From Syntrophomonas sp. UBA5288 (GTDB taxonomy: Bacteria; Bacillota; Syntrophomonadia; Syntrophomonadales; Syntrophomonadaceae): DNA of 19,382 nucleotides. Location: contig DHSK01000020.1 of assembly GCA_002408445.1 (NCBI GenBank), forward strand, positions 1 to 19,382. The letters are read 5' to 3'. The stretch's first letter is position 1. Each line of letters begins with the position of its first letter. The translations under genes and the position numbers were made by a program. The notes beneath the pieces are model-generated. The model had not been told where the DNA came from and ran no database searches. It saw nothing but the letters and a program-made list of their open reading frames with translations. Shown one piece after another: positions 8,074 to 16,371 of the stretch.

Positions 8074-11000
8074 TTATAGCTCAAAAAGATTTAATATAAA
8101 TCGTGCAAAAGCTCTACATGTTGCTTGAATAACGGTATTTGTTGGTTCAATTAGTTGTGGAGGATCTGTATTGGGAACTGTATAAATTGCTTTTTCATAC
8201 AATTCGTCACCTCCTAATGGAAGTGAAAACCCTTGCGAACCGGTCATGCGGTTATATAAAGCATCAGTCAAATCTTCCTCCGTTGGAACACTATTAAAAC
8301 CAATGTCTATGAGCAGGAAATCTCTTCGATTTGTCGCTGTGACTGTCTGATAATATTCATCCATTGTATCTGCGATACTTAAATCTGGATATAATAGTAA
8401 TTCAGCGAGTTTGATAGCATCGATATCGCCATTTAAGTCGGTTAAAGAGAAGCTATATTGAGAGTTCCCAATCACGTCAATTGCAGCATCTAACGCATCT
8501 CCTCCATCCTGGAGCAAGCCGGTAACATTAGCCATGGCTGTAGCCAAGTCTCCTCCCCAACCCGTCCAAAAATTGGGCACCAATGGTGAAGAACTATAAC
8601 CTTGAATTGTTGCGGCTAAATGAGCTAAATCTATTGTATGGTTATATGCCAAAGCTAATATATAAGCACCTTCTTCGCGAATATAGCTGAACAGTTCATT
8701 ATATAAAACGGGACTATTATTTTGTACATACTCCACAAAACTCATTCTCACAGGGTGAAATAAAGTCAAAGCCCAGGCGCTGTCGTTATACCTAACATGT
8801 CTTAAGAAATCCAATACTGCTGTATGGATTGGATACCCTGCCACCAAAACATCTGGAGAAGTGCTGGCCATATTTTCGAGCTGTCTGAGTAATTCCAATA
8901 TACGAGGAGAGACTACTGTTACCAGTGATTCGTCAGATAGGTTTCCGTCAACGGTTGTAACGGTTATAGTCGCCGTTCCATCCATTGTTCCAGCCGTCAC
9001 CAAACCATTTGCATCTACTGAAGCAATACTTGGATTGCTGCTGGACCAAGTAACCGCTTTATTGCTGGCATTGGCCGGAGAGACCACCGCTGTAAGCTGC
9101 TGGGTTTGTCTGGAATTCAGTACGAACTGGCTCGGGGATACTGTTACAGACGTAACTGCGATACTTGGAGCAATAGCCTGCAACATATTACGGGTTGCCT
9201 GGACAAACTTCCCGGCAAAATTCCTGTTAATAATGTCTTGAGGTGAACTTGGAAAAGGAAGCTCAACAAGTGCGGCGCGCATACCTTGGTTTTGTCCCCA
9301 AAGCGTCGAATATCCCCGTGCCGAATCAGTTAAAGGGCTAACATTAAATGCAGATCCGAACTGGCTTCTGTAATATTGGCCGATTTCCGTATCTCCGATA
9401 GATTCATTCAACCAGCCGTGTACATCCAGCAAAACCATCGTCGTGGCTCCGGCTTTCCACTGCAAAAGTATTTCGCTCAAGGCCAAGGCTTCCGGAGCCC
9501 CCAGAGGGGTAGTCCCCGTATAATTCCTGCTTTGCAGATAAGCGGCGAAATTGGCTGGAAAGGACCGGTTGATGTCTCTGCCCGCGCTTACCGTCGCCCG
9601 TCCGGGACCGTTGTTTGTCCAGCCATCCAGAATTCCGTCGGGATTGGCGTAGGGAATAACGTAGACCGTCCAAGCAGAGAGATGATCCGCCGCAAATTCT
9701 TGGACGAATGTTTTCGCTATTTTAACCAGTTCCTCCCCGTCCGCCGCCCAGGCATCCTCATAACCGTGAACTGCAAAGACGGCCGCCAGTACGTTGCTGC
9801 CATTGCCGATCTTGTAAAATTTAAGGGGGCGGTTGTTGCCGCTGTAGCCATAGACTCCTTCTACTACATTGGCAATTGAAATGACCGGCAGCGTTACGGA
9901 TGCAGGTTGAAGAGATCCAGTCTGCACATAGCCGCGTTTGCTTGCCGAACCGCCTGTGTTGTACTCGATATAGGCATAGGATGACTCACTGGCGGCGCTG
10001 CTCAAAACACTTACCCTCTCGCTATTGAAGATCGTACCAACCGCAGTGTAGCTGGGGCTGGGGCCGGAATAAACCGTTTGTTCTCCCAGGGCCAAGGCCG
10101 GCCCGGTTCCTGTCCGCAGTTCCTGAACAGACCCTAAAGAAGCGGAAGGTGTCAGGCAATTTTGATTAATATAACCTCTTTTTCTGCCTGAAGGAGTATT
10201 GTACTCGATGTGGAACCATTTCGCCGGGTAAATGGACGAAATATCCCTTTCAAGAATAATCACGAGCTCATCCAGGTAAAGGCCGCCGCTCTGAAAATAG
10301 GTTTTATCCGGTCCGGAAAAGACAGTGGCCGGGGTAGAGGTTGCTTCAGCCAGAACGCCCCTATTTCTACCGACCAATTGGCCGTTTTCCGCATAACCTC
10401 TTTTAGTCCCTGAGGGAGAACTGTACTCGATATAAGTGTAGCCATTGATGCTTTCATTGAACTTAGTGACTCCTTCGCCGGAATAGACCGTGCCGGAAGT
10501 AGCGTAGCTGTCGGCCGGTCCGGTGTAAACCGTCAATTCCTGGCTGGCAACATCGGCGGATCCGGTAAATGTCCTATCCGGAACACTAGCCGCCGCGGCG
10601 GAGGGATTGTTCAACGTGTCATAAAGAACATAGCCTCTTTTTTGATTGCTTGACGTGGCATATTGGATATAGAACCAGGACTTTTCCTTGCCAAGGACTT
10701 GAACCGCTTCTCCGAGATCGACGCTTCCCGCGGAAGCATAGATGCCTGCGCTCGGTCCATTATAAACAGTGGCGGCGTTTGCCATGGTGGCAAAAACACC
10801 GGGGAGAATTTGAAGCCCGCTGGCAATGACATAGCCCCGTTTTCGGCCGGAAGGGGTTGTGTATTCGATGTAGGAATACGACGACTCCATTGATGCGCCT
10901 TCTATGGTGAACACGGCTTCATTGGCGGAGACAGAGCCAATCGATGCAAAGTTAGAATTGGGTCCGGCATAAACGTTCAGGCTTTGTAGTGCTGACGCGG

Positions 11001-11709
11001 CTCCCTGGACAGTTCTTAGCGAGCTAAGGCCACTTACCGAAGAGTGAGGTGTAATCATGCTTTGATCGACATAACCGCGTTTTCTCCCGGAAGTTGAGTT
11101 GAATTCAACATAGTACCAGGCGGGGGAAGCGGAGGCCGGGTCCTTTTCCAGGATGACGACGTATTCTCCCAGATAGACGCTCCCGCCGGTTACGTAATTA
11201 TTGCGGGGGCCGGTAAAAACGGTGGCCGAAACAGCCGTAACGTCAGCCAGCACACCTCTGTTTCTGCCCGCCAGTTGGCTGGTCAGGGCATATCCCCGTT
11301 TTGTTCCCGACGAGGTGCTGTATTCAATATAGGTGTAGCTGCCTGTGGTTTCATTGAAACGGGTGAAGCCTTCACCGGCATAAACGGTGCCGGGGGAAGG
11401 GTAGACAGTTGACGTTCCCGGACCGGTGCAAACGGTTAGGTTTTGGCTGGAAACATCGGCATAGCCGGTAAAAGACCGAGTAGGGACGCTGTCGGCCACA
11501 GCCGCCGCATTATTGATTTTGCTGTACGGGACATAGCCTCTTTTTTTGGTTGAAGTGCCGGTGGAGTACTCGATAAAAAACCAGTTTTTCTCCATGGCAT
11601 AAACCTGGACGGACTCATTCAGTCCGACGCTGCCGACAGCGGCGTAGTTGCTTGAATCGGGTCCGTAATAAACGGTCGAGGCGCTAGCCATGGTTACAGA
11701 AGTAGGCAT
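8074..11709 (-). CDS. Leaderless 1211-residue SH3-repeat / M14 peptidase / Big_2 protein
   Basis: A probable secreted wall-active effector. The ATG 11709 has AAAGGAGAG upstream. The N-terminus (MPTSVTMASASTVYYGP) goes straight into repeats with no signal peptide. Residues 8-604 hold eight SH3-like units (TVYxGP, GSV..GE, YxYIEYxTxSGxKRGYV) arranged as a duplicated four-unit block. Residues 608-845 form an M14 carboxypeptidase domain with zinc ligands H648 and E651 (HGYE) and H764 (DVHGW), substrate residues R711, N714, R715 (GRDINRSFP), and catalytic E816 (VELPF); this is the subtype that often cuts peptidoglycan peptides. Residues 852-932 are Big_2. Residues 934-1211 are unrecognised. It follows the holin and has its own TTTACA-N16-CTCCTT promoter. 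Confidence 0.88.
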   Translation of the reverse strand: MPTSVTMASASTVYYGPDSSNYAAVGSVGLNESVQVYAMEKNWFFIEYSTGTSTKKRGYVPYSKINNAAAVADSVPTRSFTGYADVSSQNLTVCTGPGTSTVYPSPGTVYAGEGFTRFNETTGSYTYIEYSTSSGTKRGYALTSQLAGRNRGVLADVTAVSATVFTGPRNNYVTGGSVYLGEYVVILEKDPASASPAWYYVEFNSTSGRKRGYVDQSMITPHSSVSGLSSLRTVQGAASALQSLNVYAGPNSNFASIGSVSANEAVFTIEGASMESSYSYIEYTTPSGRKRGYVIASGLQILPGVFATMANAATVYNGPSAGIYASAGSVDLGEAVQVLGKEKSWFYIQYATSSNQKRGYVLYDTLNNPSAAAASVPDRTFTGSADVASQELTVYTGPADSYATSGTVYSGEGVTKFNESINGYTYIEYSSPSGTKRGYAENGQLVGRNRGVLAEATSTPATVFSGPDKTYFQSGGLYLDELVIILERDISSIYPAKWFHIEYNTPSGRKRGYINQNCLTPSASLGSVQELRTGTGPALALGEQTVYSGPSPSYTAVGTIFNSERVSVLSSAASESSYAYIEYNTGGSASKRGYVQTGSLQPASVTLPVISIANVVEGVYGYSGNNRPLKFYKIGNGSNVLAAVFAVHGYEDAWAADGEELVKIAKTFVQEFAADHLSAWTVYVIPYANPDGILDGWTNNGPGRATVSAGRDINRSFPANFAAYLQSRNYTGTTPLGAPEALALSEILLQWKAGATTMVLLDVHGWLNESIGDTEIGQYYRSQFGSAFNVSPLTDSARGYSTLWGQNQGMRAALVELPFPSSPQDIINRNFAGKFVQATRNMLQAIAPSIAVTSVTVSPSQFVLNSRQTQQLTAVVSPANASNKAVTWSSSNPSIASVDANGLVTAGTMDGTATITVTTVDGNLSDESLVTVVSPRILELLRQLENMASTSPDVLVAGYPIHTAVLDFLRHVRYNDSAWALTLFHPVRMSFVEYVQNNSPVLYNELFSYIREEGAYILALAYNHTIDLAHLAATIQGYSSSPLVPNFWTGWGGDLATAMANVTGLLQDGGDALDAAIDVIGNSQYSFSLTDLNGDIDAIKLAELLLYPDLSIADTMDEYYQTVTATNRRDFLLIDIGFNSVPTEEDLTDALYNRMTGSQGFSLPLGGDELYEKAIYTVPNTDPPQLIEPTNTVIQATCRAFARFILNLFEL

Positions 11710-11740
11710 ATCATCTCTCTCCTTTTTGTTGATTATTTTG

Positions 11741-11752
11741 AATTAGCTAATT
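11741..11752. promoter_or_regulatory. 12-bp palindrome at the transcript start of the M14 gene
   Basis: AATTAGCTAATT begins eight bases after the -10 box, at the expected start of the RNA. The M23 gene has a different 12-bp palindrome at the same spacing. It could be an operator or a short 5' hairpin. Confidence 0.35.
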
Positions 11753-11760
11753 TGATTGTT

Positions 11761-11788
11761 AAGGAGAAAGAATATCGGTATTTGTAAA
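11761..11788 (-). promoter_or_regulatory. TcdR-type promoter of the M14 gene
   Basis: -35 TTTACA (11788-11783), 16-base spacer, -10 CTCCTT (11766-11761), about 52 bases before the ATG. It matches the promoters of the sigma gene and the M23 gene. TTTACA is the -35 signature I recall for TcdR/BotR/UviA-dependent promoters. Confidence 0.75.
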
Positions 11789-11852
11789 CATGGTTGTAAT
11801 AATTTTTTTAAATATTCAATTATCGCAAAAAATCATTCATGGATAAGGAAAA

Positions 11853-12260
11853 TTATTCAGTATCAGAACTGCTGGAATTGCTCTGCAAAACGTCCTTCAG
11901 CTTTTGAGGGAACGGCACCCCCATCTTTGAGGCATTTTCGAGTATGCTGATTCCTTCATTGGACAAATAAAACATTATTAACATGATCCTGAGAGCACTG
12001 CCTGAACCAATAATATATTGGTCGATGATATTCCCCGCAGCAACCAAGGCAAATATCAATACTTTTCGGCAGATACCTCGAAATCCGATATCACTAGAAA
12101 TTTTCTTCTCGTAAACTGCCAGCAGGAACCCGGTTATATAATCAATGGCCACGAACGCGACCAGCGCGTAAACCAGGGAATCGACGCCGCCTAACAGCCA
12201 TCCCCCAAGCCCGCCCGCTAAAGAAAGCATTATTTTGAGCTCTTTTAAAAACACATCCAT
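11853..12260 (-). CDS. TcdE-like holin (phage/toxin-secretion holin family)
   Basis: A 135-residue small membrane protein with about three hydrophobic segments (roughly 10-30, 33-50, 65-85) and a charged, serine-rich tail. The motifs VAIDYITGFLLA, SSDIGFRGICRKV, NIIDQYI and EGISILENASKMGVPFPQKL are characteristic of the Phage_holin_4 / toxin-secretion holin family that includes TcdE. It would form membrane pores that release proteins lacking signal peptides. The ATG 12260 directly follows the sigma stop codon (TAAATG), with GGAGG inside the sigma tail, so the two are translationally coupled. No endolysin of standard phage type lies nearby; the M14 and M23 proteins may fill that place. Confidence 0.9.
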   Translation of the reverse strand: MDVFLKELKIMLSLAGGLGGWLLGGVDSLVYALVAFVAIDYITGFLLAVYEKKISSDIGFRGICRKVLIFALVAAGNIIDQYIIGSGSALRIMLIMFYLSNEGISILENASKMGVPFPQKLKDVLQSNSSSSDTE

Positions 12261-12818
12261 TTAACGTTCCTCCATAACCTGGGCTCGCTGCAGCCACCTG
12301 GCTAACTTTTGCAAAGCTCGTTTTTTGGTTTGGTTGACGGCTTGTCTGCTGATTCCGTAAATGTTTGCGGTCTCCGTTACGGTATAGCCCAGCAGATAGA
12401 TCATTTTGATGATTGATAACTCCAATTCCGTCAGCACTTGATCAATGCCCGTCATTTCGAGCTTGAAATGTGGGTCGGCGGTGGCTGACGTGGCTTCGGC
12501 ATAATAAAGCTCGCCGTCGCTGAGAGCCGAATACGGCACAAAGCTGCGGAGTTTTTTTAAGTCTATTAGTCTTTTGATATAGCTGCTGCGGATAGACGTG
12601 CCTATGTAGGAAATAAGGATTCCCTCGCTGAGCCCGCGCATACGATCAAGCCGGATATGATGGAGAAGCTCAATGAAGTCAAAAAGAAGGTCGCTATAGG
12701 CATCGTCATAATAAAGCTTATAGGCGTATTTTTTTAACAGCGGCTCAAATTTCTTTATGAGCATGAGAGTCGCTTCACTGTCTCCTCTTTGCGATTTAAT
12801 AATCAATTCCTCAGTCAT
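12261..12818 (-). CDS. TcdR/UviA-like alternative sigma factor
   Basis: A 185-residue sigma factor, close to TcdR in length. The N-terminus (ELIIKSQRGDSEATLMLIKKFEPLLKKYAYKLYYDDAYSDLLFDFIELL, split over residues 3-51) follows the TcdR pattern of a helical stretch, F-PL-KK, L-Y-E/D and DL--FIEL. The C-terminal region 4 (about 128-175) contains LLGYTVTETANIYG and ISRQAVNQTKKRA, very close to the ISRQAVNxxKxRA of TcdR. ATG 12818 is preferred over the in-frame GTG 12830 because GGGTGG at 12831-12836 is eight bases from the ATG, and the GTG would fall almost at the transcript start. Its own promoter carries the shared TTTACA-N16-CTCTTT, so it is probably autoregulated. Confidence 0.85.
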   Translation of the reverse strand: MTEELIIKSQRGDSEATLMLIKKFEPLLKKYAYKLYYDDAYSDLLFDFIELLHHIRLDRMRGLSEGILISYIGTSIRSSYIKRLIDLKKLRSFVPYSALSDGELYYAEATSATADPHFKLEMTGIDQVLTELELSIIKMIYLLGYTVTETANIYGISRQAVNQTKKRALQKLARWLQRAQVMEER

Positions 12819-12842
12819 CAGGCATACCACCCTTCGACTGGT

Positions 12843-12870
12843 AAAGAGACGGAATGCCTAATTCTGTAAA
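12843..12870 (-). promoter_or_regulatory. TcdR-type promoter of the sigma/holin operon
   Basis: -35 TTTACA (12870-12865), 16-base spacer, -10 CTCTTT (12848-12843). The predicted RNA start near 12836 leaves a very short leader before ATG 12818. The same elements and spacing occur before the M14 and M23 genes, which suggests autoactivation. Confidence 0.75.
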
Positions 12871-12920
12871 TATCAAATTTTAATTTTTTGACATCGCCTT
12901 CACATTCTCCAACAAGAAGC

Positions 12921-12966
12921 AAAAGAGCAGGAAGCGCAGCAATTAAACTGCCTTTCCCGCTCTTTT
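12921..12966. terminator. Bidirectional terminator upstream of the sigma promoter
   Basis: Nineteen-base arms (12921-12939 and 12948-12966) pair at 16 positions and start and end with AAAAGAGC/GCTCTTTT, giving T runs on both strands. It would stop transcription entering the sigma operon from the IS side. Confidence 0.75.
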
Positions 12967-12995
12967 ACCCGTGGAGACATGCTATGAAACGCAAT

Positions 12996-13037
12996 TTACT
13001 GCCGGCAGTAGATAAACGGTTTAATTTGGACTGACAT
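12996..13037 (-). CDS. Possible 13-codon ORF upstream of the sigma locus
   Basis: ATG 13037 follows GGAGTG (13048-13043) and reads MSVQIKPFIYCRQ to a TAA. Its 3' end overlaps a perfect 14-bp palindrome (12997-13010, TACTGCCGGCAGTA). It may be the start of a gene cut short by rearrangement, or chance. The rest of 13038-13198 shows nothing recognisable. Confidence 0.2.
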   Translation of the reverse strand: MSVQIKPFIYCRQ

Positions 13038-13198
13038 ACGATCACTCCGTGTTTGGCCGTTTTGGGCTTAATGGCTTTTGATGCCAATTTTCCCTTATAT
13101 ATGTACAAGACAACTGATAAAGCATTTTGCAACAATTTTCCTGTATGTTTTTAATAAAGGGTCGCCTAGGAAATCAGCATGTGGGCGGTAAAATAAAA

Positions 13199-13244
13199 GG
13201 GAGAAAATTGGCCAATAAAAACGGAGAAAATTAACCATAAAAAA
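13199..13244 (+). repeat. Two 23-bp direct repeats at the IS21 left end
   Basis: Two adjacent copies differ at only a few positions and share GGAGAAAATT and a run of As. These would be transposase binding sites. Confidence 0.6.
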
Positions 13245-13297
13245 CCACCCTTGGTAAAATGAATTGGGAATTCATTTTTGCTAGATGAGGTGGAAAA

Positions 13298-14346
13298 GTG
13301 AATGGATGGCCAGTGTATCAAGACATTCAACAACTTAAGGAACGAGGTCTTAATAAATCGCAAGTTGAACGACAATTAGGCATCAATTGGAAGACAGTAG
13401 ATTACTATTGGGAGATGACAGCGGAAGAATTCGCTGAACGACAGACGAAAGCTAAAAAAAAACGTAGAAACCTTGAACCATACAAAGAAAATATTCTGGA
13501 TTGGTTACATAAATACCCGGATTTATCTGGTGCTCAGGTTCATGACTGGCTTAAGGAACATTACGGTGATAAATACCAGGGACCGGAGCGAACCCTTAGA
13601 AGATACATTAGTGATTTACGATAGGAGTATCATATTTCAAAAAGTCAAAATTTCCGTCAATACCAGGCAGTTCAGGAATTACCGCCGGGGCAGCAGGCAC
13701 AGGTAGATTTAGGTTATACGGAGGTGATCAGCACAACAGGAAAACAAATTAAATTATATGGTTTTGGCTTTGTATTATCTCACAGCCGATATAAATATGT
13801 GGAGTGGATTGATAAACCTTTTACTGCAATCACCTTTACACAAGCGCTATACAGAGCATTTGAATTCATGGGAGGGATGCCTAAGGAGCTTATATTTGAC
13901 CAGGATAGAGTACTAGCAGTTAGTGAAAACTACGGGGACATTTTCCACACAGAAGAATTCGAACGTTTCCATAAAAATATGAGATTTAAGGTATACCTTT
14001 GTCGGGGATATGACCCCGAAAGTAAAGGAAAAATAGAATCCGTAATCAAATATGTCAAACATGATTATGCACTCATCGGGTATTTGACAGCCTGGTGCTA
14101 TGGAATGAGGGATGTATTGATTGGTTAAAACGAACTGGAAATGCAAAAGTACACTCAGTAATAAAAAAGGTACCGGCAGAAGTATTCAAAGCGGAACGAG
14201 AATACTTACAACCGATACCCACCATGATAAATGATCCTGAAGAAAGTTTAACAAGAAATGTTAGAAACGACAATACCGTCCTTTACTTGGAAAGACGTTT
14301 ACTGAAAAAAATAATTTTATCCAGGATGTTGCAATTTACGATTTGA
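13298..14346 (+). pseudogene. istA: IS21-family transposase IstA, inactivated
   Basis: GTG 13298 follows AGGTGG. Residues 1-108 carry the IstA helix-turn-helix (ERGLNKSQVERQLGINWKTV). The frame is broken by an in-frame TAG at 13622-13624 and then continues (EYHISKSQNFRQYQAVQELP, QAQVDLGYTE) through the DDE core: D in QVDLG, D in ELIFDQD, E in DPESKGKIES. Near 14090-14100 it shifts frame (ECIDWLKRTGNAKVH-like sequence continues in the other frame, KKVPAEVFKAERE) and decays at about 14290. At least one nonsense mutation and one frameshift mean no working transposase. Confidence 0.85.
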
Positions 14347-14502
14347 ATTGTCTATATAGATTAAGAGAAATTTTTAAAAGATAGGCTATGTACTCTGACT
14401 AATGTTTCTTTTTATAAACCGGAGTGTTGGCGAATTAATGCGAAGGTCTTGGCATGTATGGTATGTAGTGTATTTCATGATTGAGTGTGTCTTGTAAACA
14501 CG

Positions 14503-15363
14503 ATGAAAGGAATGATTATTATTTATAAAAAATCAATTTGTATCATTTTATTCTTGGTTATGGTGTTATTTTCAGGGTGTGAGGCTAAAAGGAATCCTGC
14601 CACAATACCCGATGCATCACCTGAAAGCACAATCAACAGTAAATCGGTGCCGACGCCAACTGAGCCGTCAACTGACGGCGATACTTCAGAGAGTAATTTG
14701 GTAAGCCTGCTCAAGCACGATAATCTCAAGGTATCAGAGGATCTCATCTCACAGTTTTTTAAATATTATCGTATAAATTACTGTGAACTGTCTCTGCTGC
14801 CGACTTTTAATTCACCGGATCAAGCAGATTGGGATCAGTTTTCGCTTTATATTTACAGGAATTTCATTTATCCCAAAAACGATGCTAAATATGATAACAC
14901 GCATGACGTACTAACAAAAGAAAAATTTGCAAAAACGGTAAACAGGTATTTTGGACAAATAAACTATACTGATCGAGGCTCCTTATACCTTACCTATGAA
15001 AACGGCATTTATACCAGGAAACCTGGCGATGAAACGGGAGGCGCATATTATCGCCTCACAGATATTTCAAAAGATGCCAATGGCATCTATACGGCGGTAT
15101 TTGATGCTTTGCTTTTAGGGGAAGGTGAGAGTTCATATTCTTATGAGGAATCCACGCCAAATATAAAAGCCATTCGAGATGCCGCCGGTACAAAAGAACC
15201 GATGCAGAGTATAGAGGAAGAAAAATCTGTGATAGGTATTTTCCTTAAACCAAATTACAATCAGATATTAAAAATGGCTGAAAAAGTTAAAATCCAGTTC
15301 ACATTATCCGGTGATGACGATTTCCCTTTTATATATAAATCTTGTAATAAAACCGAATACTAA
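14503..15363 (+). CDS. Lipoprotein of unknown function
   Basis: A predicted lipoprotein of about 286 residues (lipobox LFSGC, Cys26 from this start). Starts at GTG 14485 and ATG 14512 are also possible; no ribosome site is well placed for any of them. After the Cys comes a Pro/Ser/Thr-rich linker (to about 60), then an unrecognised domain with VSEDLISQFFKYY, LTKEKFAKTVNRYFGQ, GGAYYRLTDISKDANGIYTA and IGIFLKPNYNQILKM. I cannot name the family. It sits between the IS21 remnant and the convergent M23 gene, sharing a terminator with it. Since its neighbours are leaderless wall hydrolases, a protective role at the cell surface is conceivable, but that is only inference. Confidence 0.7.
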   Translation: MKGMIIIYKKSICIILFLVMVLFSGCEAKRNPATIPDASPESTINSKSVPTPTEPSTDGDTSESNLVSLLKHDNLKVSEDLISQFFKYYRINYCELSLLPTFNSPDQADWDQFSLYIYRNFIYPKNDAKYDNTHDVLTKEKFAKTVNRYFGQINYTDRGSLYLTYENGIYTRKPGDETGGAYYRLTDISKDANGIYTAVFDALLLGEGESSYSYEESTPNIKAIRDAAGTKEPMQSIEEEKSVIGIFLKPNYNQILKMAEKVKIQFTLSGDDDFPFIYKSCNKTEY

Positions 15364-15394
15364 CTTAAAGAATCGCAAACCACCGGTTCTAGTG

Positions 15395-15426
15395 AAAGAG
15401 GCCTTCCTTTTAGGAAAGCCTCTTTT
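15395..15426. terminator. Bidirectional terminator between lipoprotein and M23 genes
   Basis: A hairpin with arms AAAGAGGC-TTCCT and AGGAA-GCCTCTTT, a short T loop and T runs on both strands, placed between two convergent genes. Confidence 0.8.
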
Positions 15427-15438
15427 GAATACTAATAA

Positions 15439-16326
15439 TTAATTTAACTGAATATGAAGGTGAGGACCGGTAGAGTTCCCGGAATTACCACTGTAGCCAA
15501 TGAGATCCCCACACTTAACAGCCTTATTTACGATTAGAACATAGTCCCGATAATATACCGGATCTGCCACGCCAGAAGGATAGCAATTCTCAACATAATT
15601 TGGCGTAGAATAACCACTCAAGCTGGAAAGATGACCATATTGGATATATGAAGGTGTTCTGCCGTCCGCTGTTTTCCACCCGGAAGCAGGTGTCAAGCCT
15701 ACTCCACGTCCGAGACTAATGTATGAATATGGGCTATCCGAGTATTTTTTACCATAGTGATATGCGAATGTGAAAGTACCGTCACACATGGCGTAAACCG
15801 GAGTTCCGGTTGATACAGCATAGTCTGTATGGTTTCCGCCAGTAAAGTTATTGTTTTTATTTATGGGGTCTTTCATGATCTGGTCGGTGACAGGAGCCGT
15901 GGACAGATAGCCGGCGTAAAAATAGGCCCGCTTCTTTTGAGAAGTACCGGAAATGGCGTACTCAATAAACGCATAGCTGTTAAACATCTGACCGATATAG
16001 ATCACCGTTTCCCCTCTGGAGACGGAACCGGCCGCTACATATCCAGTTGACGCAGGCCCTGTGTAAGTTGTGCCGCTGGTATTCACATACCGGGTAAGGT
16101 TCTGATTGGTGATCGTTGGCACCGACTCGGTAATGTTTACCGTGCTGGTGGGAACGTAGCCTCTTTTTTTATTGCTGGTACCGGTAACGCTGTACTCAAT
16201 ATGAGCCCAGGTGCCCTCTTTCCAGATGGCGGTTACAGTTTCGTTTTGAGACACGCTGCCCACCGAGGGATAGGTGCTTGTGCTGGGACCGTAATAGACG
16301 GTCTGTGCGGATTTCATGGTCGACAT
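15439..16326 (-). CDS. Leaderless SH3-repeat / M23 (LytM-type) peptidase
   Basis: A 295-residue probable peptidoglycan endopeptidase. ATG 16326 is preferred over GTG 16335 because AAGGAG (16341-16336) touches the GTG but is nine bases from the ATG. There is no signal peptide: MSTMKSAQTVYYGP runs straight into two SH3-like units (about 8-62 and 75-135) of the same type as those in the M14 protein. The M23 domain (about 150-295) has H166-D168 (GGNHTDYAV), YGHL near the middle, and the terminal H289-L-H291 (GPHLHIQ). The first motif is HxD rather than the usual HxxxD. It carries the shared TTTACA-N16-CTCTTT promoter, so it likely belongs to the TcdR-like sigma regulon. Confidence 0.87.
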   Translation of the reverse strand: MSTMKSAQTVYYGPSTSTYPSVGSVSQNETVTAIWKEGTWAHIEYSVTGTSNKKRGYVPTSTVNITESVPTITNQNLTRYVNTSGTTYTGPASTGYVAAGSVSRGETVIYIGQMFNSYAFIEYAISGTSQKKRAYFYAGYLSTAPVTDQIMKDPINKNNNFTGGNHTDYAVSTGTPVYAMCDGTFTFAYHYGKKYSDSPYSYISLGRGVGLTPASGWKTADGRTPSYIQYGHLSSLSGYSTPNYVENCYPSGVADPVYYRDYVLIVNKAVKCGDLIGYSGNSGNSTGPHLHIQLN

Positions 16327-16351
16327 GATTATCACTCCTTATTTCTGATTT

Positions 16352-16363
16352 GTCTTGCAAGAC
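16352..16363. promoter_or_regulatory. 12-bp palindrome at the transcript start of the M23 gene
   Basis: GTCTTGCAAGAC starts eight bases after the -10 box, the same position as AATTAGCTAATT in the M14 leader. Confidence 0.35.
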
Positions 16364-16371
16364 TATCTGCT

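Larger units (their letters stand above)
13170..14346 (+). mobile_element. Degenerate IS21-family element (left part only)
   Basis: The left end shows two near-identical 23-bp direct repeats (13199-13221 and 13222-13244, core GGAGAAAATT), as in the multiple terminal repeats of IS21 elements. They are followed by a broken istA. No istB and no matching inverted right end were found before the lipoprotein gene, so the 3' half has been lost. The exact left boundary is uncertain. Confidence 0.65.

Noticed and set aside
8861..10893. Plus-strand open frames opposite the M14 protein
   Set aside because: No ribosome sites or domain features; the minus-strand gene has clear domains throughout.
14490..14500. 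TGTAAA near 14494 as a fourth regulon -35 box on the minus strand
   Set aside because: No CTCTTT-like element lies 16 bases away and no minus-strand gene starts there.
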